Shown here: one piece after another, positions 61,607-64,000 of the stretch
Position numbering within the stretch: the first letter of the stretch is position 1
Layout of the letters: every line of letters starts with the position of its first letter
From: Calendula officinalis
Taxonomy: Eukaryota > Streptophyta > Magnoliopsida > Asterales > Asteraceae
NCBI GenBank assembly: GCA_963853835.1
Contig: OY970829.1
Span: 9,840,446-9,904,445 of the forward strand
Direction: 5' to 3'
Length of the DNA: 64,000 nucleotides
Notes under the pieces: model-generated
Database searches by the model: none
What the model saw: only the letters and a program-made list of their open reading frames with translations
What the model was told of the DNA's origin: nothing
Program-made: the position numbers and the translations under genes

Positions 61607-64000
61607 TGTAACATCCTAAAACCGGCCTAGTAGTTTTAGGTATATTGATATTTGATAAATATCTATTTGACCATATGTGGAATAAATTGATTAAATGTTA
61701 AATGAATTGTTTGACCTTTTAGTCCTTTTGTGATATTTTAATCAAGGGATTAAAATATCCGGTTTCTGAAATGTTTAAAGGATTGTATGATTTTTATATT
61801 TTTGGATTCTCCTTTTAAATTTCGTTTCCGAATATATTTTCGTGGCTAAAACAGAGTTCGTTTGGTATTTTAAATAAATTAACTACGAAAATTAACTACG
61901 AACGGGCCTTTTGGATTGTATTGTTTAAAAGTGATAAAAGTCAAGTGGGCCCCCCTAGTGAGGGTCTTCGGCAGACAAAGGAGGGAAGGGGAACCCTTCC
62001 TCCTCATTTTTTTTGTCATCTCCTCCTCTCTCTCTCTCTTCATTATCGTTCTCCCCCTCTCTCTAAAAACCCCCATAACTTCTTCTTGGTGTTCTTGAGC
62101 TCCAAGAGAGATTTCTAGCTCGTTTCTTGCTCAATCTTAAATCTAAACTCATTTTTGTGAAGGCCTTGAGGTAAGCTTCGACCTATATGTGTTTGTTTTG
62201 GAGTTCTTGAGTTTTGTTGAAATTAGGGTTTTTGATTCTTGAGATTTTGTTAGTGATTCTTGTTGAAGATGTTATATTAAGTGTTTATACAAGCTTTGAC
62301 ATGTATTGTATGATTATTGATGGAAGAAACCAAGCTTTGGTGGAACTCACCTTCAAACTCCATTAATGGAGGTTTGGAGAAGATGGGTTTTACCAAACCT
62401 TGGATTTCTTGAGGTTTTGAGGATTGTGGTTGTTTATATTATTATGATAATATGTTTGATGAGTTATTTAGGTTAATTGGTGGATTATGACTAGATTTGG
62501 GTGAAATTGTTAGTTAAAACAATTGTTTAAGTTTATGTAGAAATTATGAACTAATTATTGTGTTAAATGACTAGTTGGTGGAAATATGTCACATGTGTGT
62601 TTTTCGGGTGTTGTTGCTTGTTTATGATAAAATGAGATGTTAGTCATGCTAATTGTGACTTATGTCAAGTATTGGTGAGATTGTTGAAATGCTAGTTAGT
62701 GTTTGGGTGATTTGAGACAAATGATAGAACTTATGATTTTGGAAGTCTAATAGCTGGGTTATAATAGTTATGAGCTTGTTGGCATGGTTAACTAGTTATG
62801 GCTTGCTAATTGCAGGTTTATGTGTTAGAAATGTTATGGATAACAATTTGGCGAATTGTAAGTTGATGATATGACTGTAATTGTAGGATGTATTATTGTT
62901 TAACAATCCGGTTTTGACCCGTTTGAAGGTAAGACTTGCAAAATGGCTAGTTGACTTGTTATGTAAGTGTAAATGGTCATGACATGTTCATATGATGATG
63001 CAAGTGTTTAGTTATCTAGTTGGTGCAAGTGTTAGTGTTAAATGTATATTTAACATTGTATATACTTTTGGTGGAACTATGTACTAATTCGATATTCCTT
63101 TGGATTAACAGGAAACGGGAGGACAACTCAGTGACATTAGACTACTGAGTTGGTGACAAGGAGAAGGTAACGGTGAGTGGATTTAGCCTTCAATCTATAT
63201 GTGTACAATTTGGTAGAAATTGTATACTTGGGTGAAAATGGATCAGAATATTTTAGAGATCTCTAATTTCTGGAATAGCATTGCGAGTTTTGGAAACCAA
63301 TGGAACAGAACATTTTAGAGATCTCGAATATTAAGATTAGCAATGCGAGTTTCCTGCTTAGCATTGCTAACTCTGGAACTAGCTATGCTAATTCCCACTT
63401 TGACGTGAACTTTTCCTGGTGCAGAATTTTATTGTGATTTTTATGGTTTACTTCTTGATGCCTAGTTGATTGTGGTAGTTTTGAGTAAGTGGATATGTGC
63501 ACATAGATTAAGATTAGGAACAGCCTGGTGGTTAGGGGCTGGTTCTTAAGATTAGGGACAGCCTGGTGGTTAGGGGCTGGTTCTTAAGATTAGGGGACAG
63601 CCTGGTGGTTAGGGGCTGGGCATCGTTAGCTATTGCCGATAGTATTAAGACTTCTTTTGCATTCGTTGTATAAGGGGACTTAATACTATGCCAAGTAGCT
63701 TAGGGCTTCCGGTAAACCTTGTGGCAAAAAGGTTACGGTTCTGCAGTACCGCCGGTCCTCTAGGATAGCTGATTAGACCTTAAAAGTTGTGGTTACCGTT
63801 TGTGTGGTATTGCGGTTTATTGTGTTAGAAAGTGTGAATTTATATCAGTTGTTCTATTATATATTGTATGATTAAGTTCATTCACTTAGCTATTAGCTAA
63901 TCCCTCCATCGTTGACTATTTTGCAGGTTCGGTTGATGGGCGGGTCAAGGGGTGCTTGTTAGGAATGGTTGACCAATGGTTGCTCTGATAGTATTTTGTA
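61607..64000 (+). mobile_element. Large LTR-like sequence, cut by right edge
   Basis: It starts TGTAACATCCTAAAACCGG after a G-run, a common plant Ty3/gypsy LTR start. A leader-like CT-rich tract (62010-62070) and a gtaagct donor-like site (62171) follow, and the rest is non-coding to the window end. No partner LTR, primer site or coding region is visible, so element class and boundaries are inference. Confidence 0.4.
63510..63620. repeat. Three tandem copies of a 38-bp unit
   Basis: The unit, which begins aagattaggnacagcctggt and ends ggggctggttctt, starts at about 63510, 63548 and 63586. The last copy has one extra G. Confidence 0.92.

Noticed and set aside
61879..62118. Short frames in the CT-rich leader at 61.9-62.1 kb
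   Set aside because: Driven by CT/GA composition. The stretch looks like an LTR or leader sequence, not coding.

Overview
This is a stretch of plant nuclear chromosome from a eudicot. The evidence is spliced genes with GT-AG introns, a nuclear tRNA-Glu, TATA boxes, and dense plant transposons: Athila, Mutator-like, hAT, Stowaway, CACTA, PIF/Harbinger, Helitron and tRNA-derived SINEs. A cluster of REF/SRPP (rubber-particle / lipid-droplet type) genes and the repeat style suggest Asteraceae. That placement is inference; no species is claimed.

Layout. 1-4491 (minus): the 5' half of an exocyst SEC5 gene (ten exons, continuing off the left edge), with a roughly 71-unit AAT microsatellite and a Mutator-type MITE in its introns. 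4767-4838 (plus): tRNA-Glu(TTC). 4983-15649: a Mutator-like element with a 9-bp target duplication. It carries a PPR-like fragment and is itself interrupted by a young 9.3-kb Athila-type Ty3/gypsy retrotransposon (6014-15358, minus). 16366-16578 (plus): a small DUF1685-like gene. 17020-18255, 31020-32393 and 42246-43545 (all minus): three REF/SRPP paralogues of identical exon structure. The first has a 1.8-kb Mutator-like element between its TATA box and its ATG. 23056-27823: a non-autonomous Helitron carrying several exon-like pieces of a cabin-1-like TPR gene. 28-30 kb and 34-35 kb: hAT MITEs. 33.1-35.9 kb: Helitron-like modules, a phosphofructokinase fragment and a duplicated LINE piece. 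37302-42265: a tandem duplication (about 2.3 and 2.6 kb) whose edge lies in the last codons of SRPP gene C. 44926-46267: a PIF/Harbinger element with a broken transposase. 48.9-51.6 kb: three more head-to-tail Helitron-like modules with tRNA-like segments. 52431-56497 (minus): a complete five-exon L-ascorbate oxidase gene. 57-64 kb: a SINE, MITEs, a CACTA element, an LTR-end palindrome and the start of a large LTR-like sequence.

The host genes are not an operon and share no pathway. SEC5 serves secretory-vesicle tethering, ascorbate oxidase acts in the apoplast, and the REF/SRPP genes encode lipid-monolayer proteins. What unites the window is its history: a local gene family expanded by duplication, with transposons inserting in introns, 5' leaders and duplicated flanks, and several of them carrying gene fragments.
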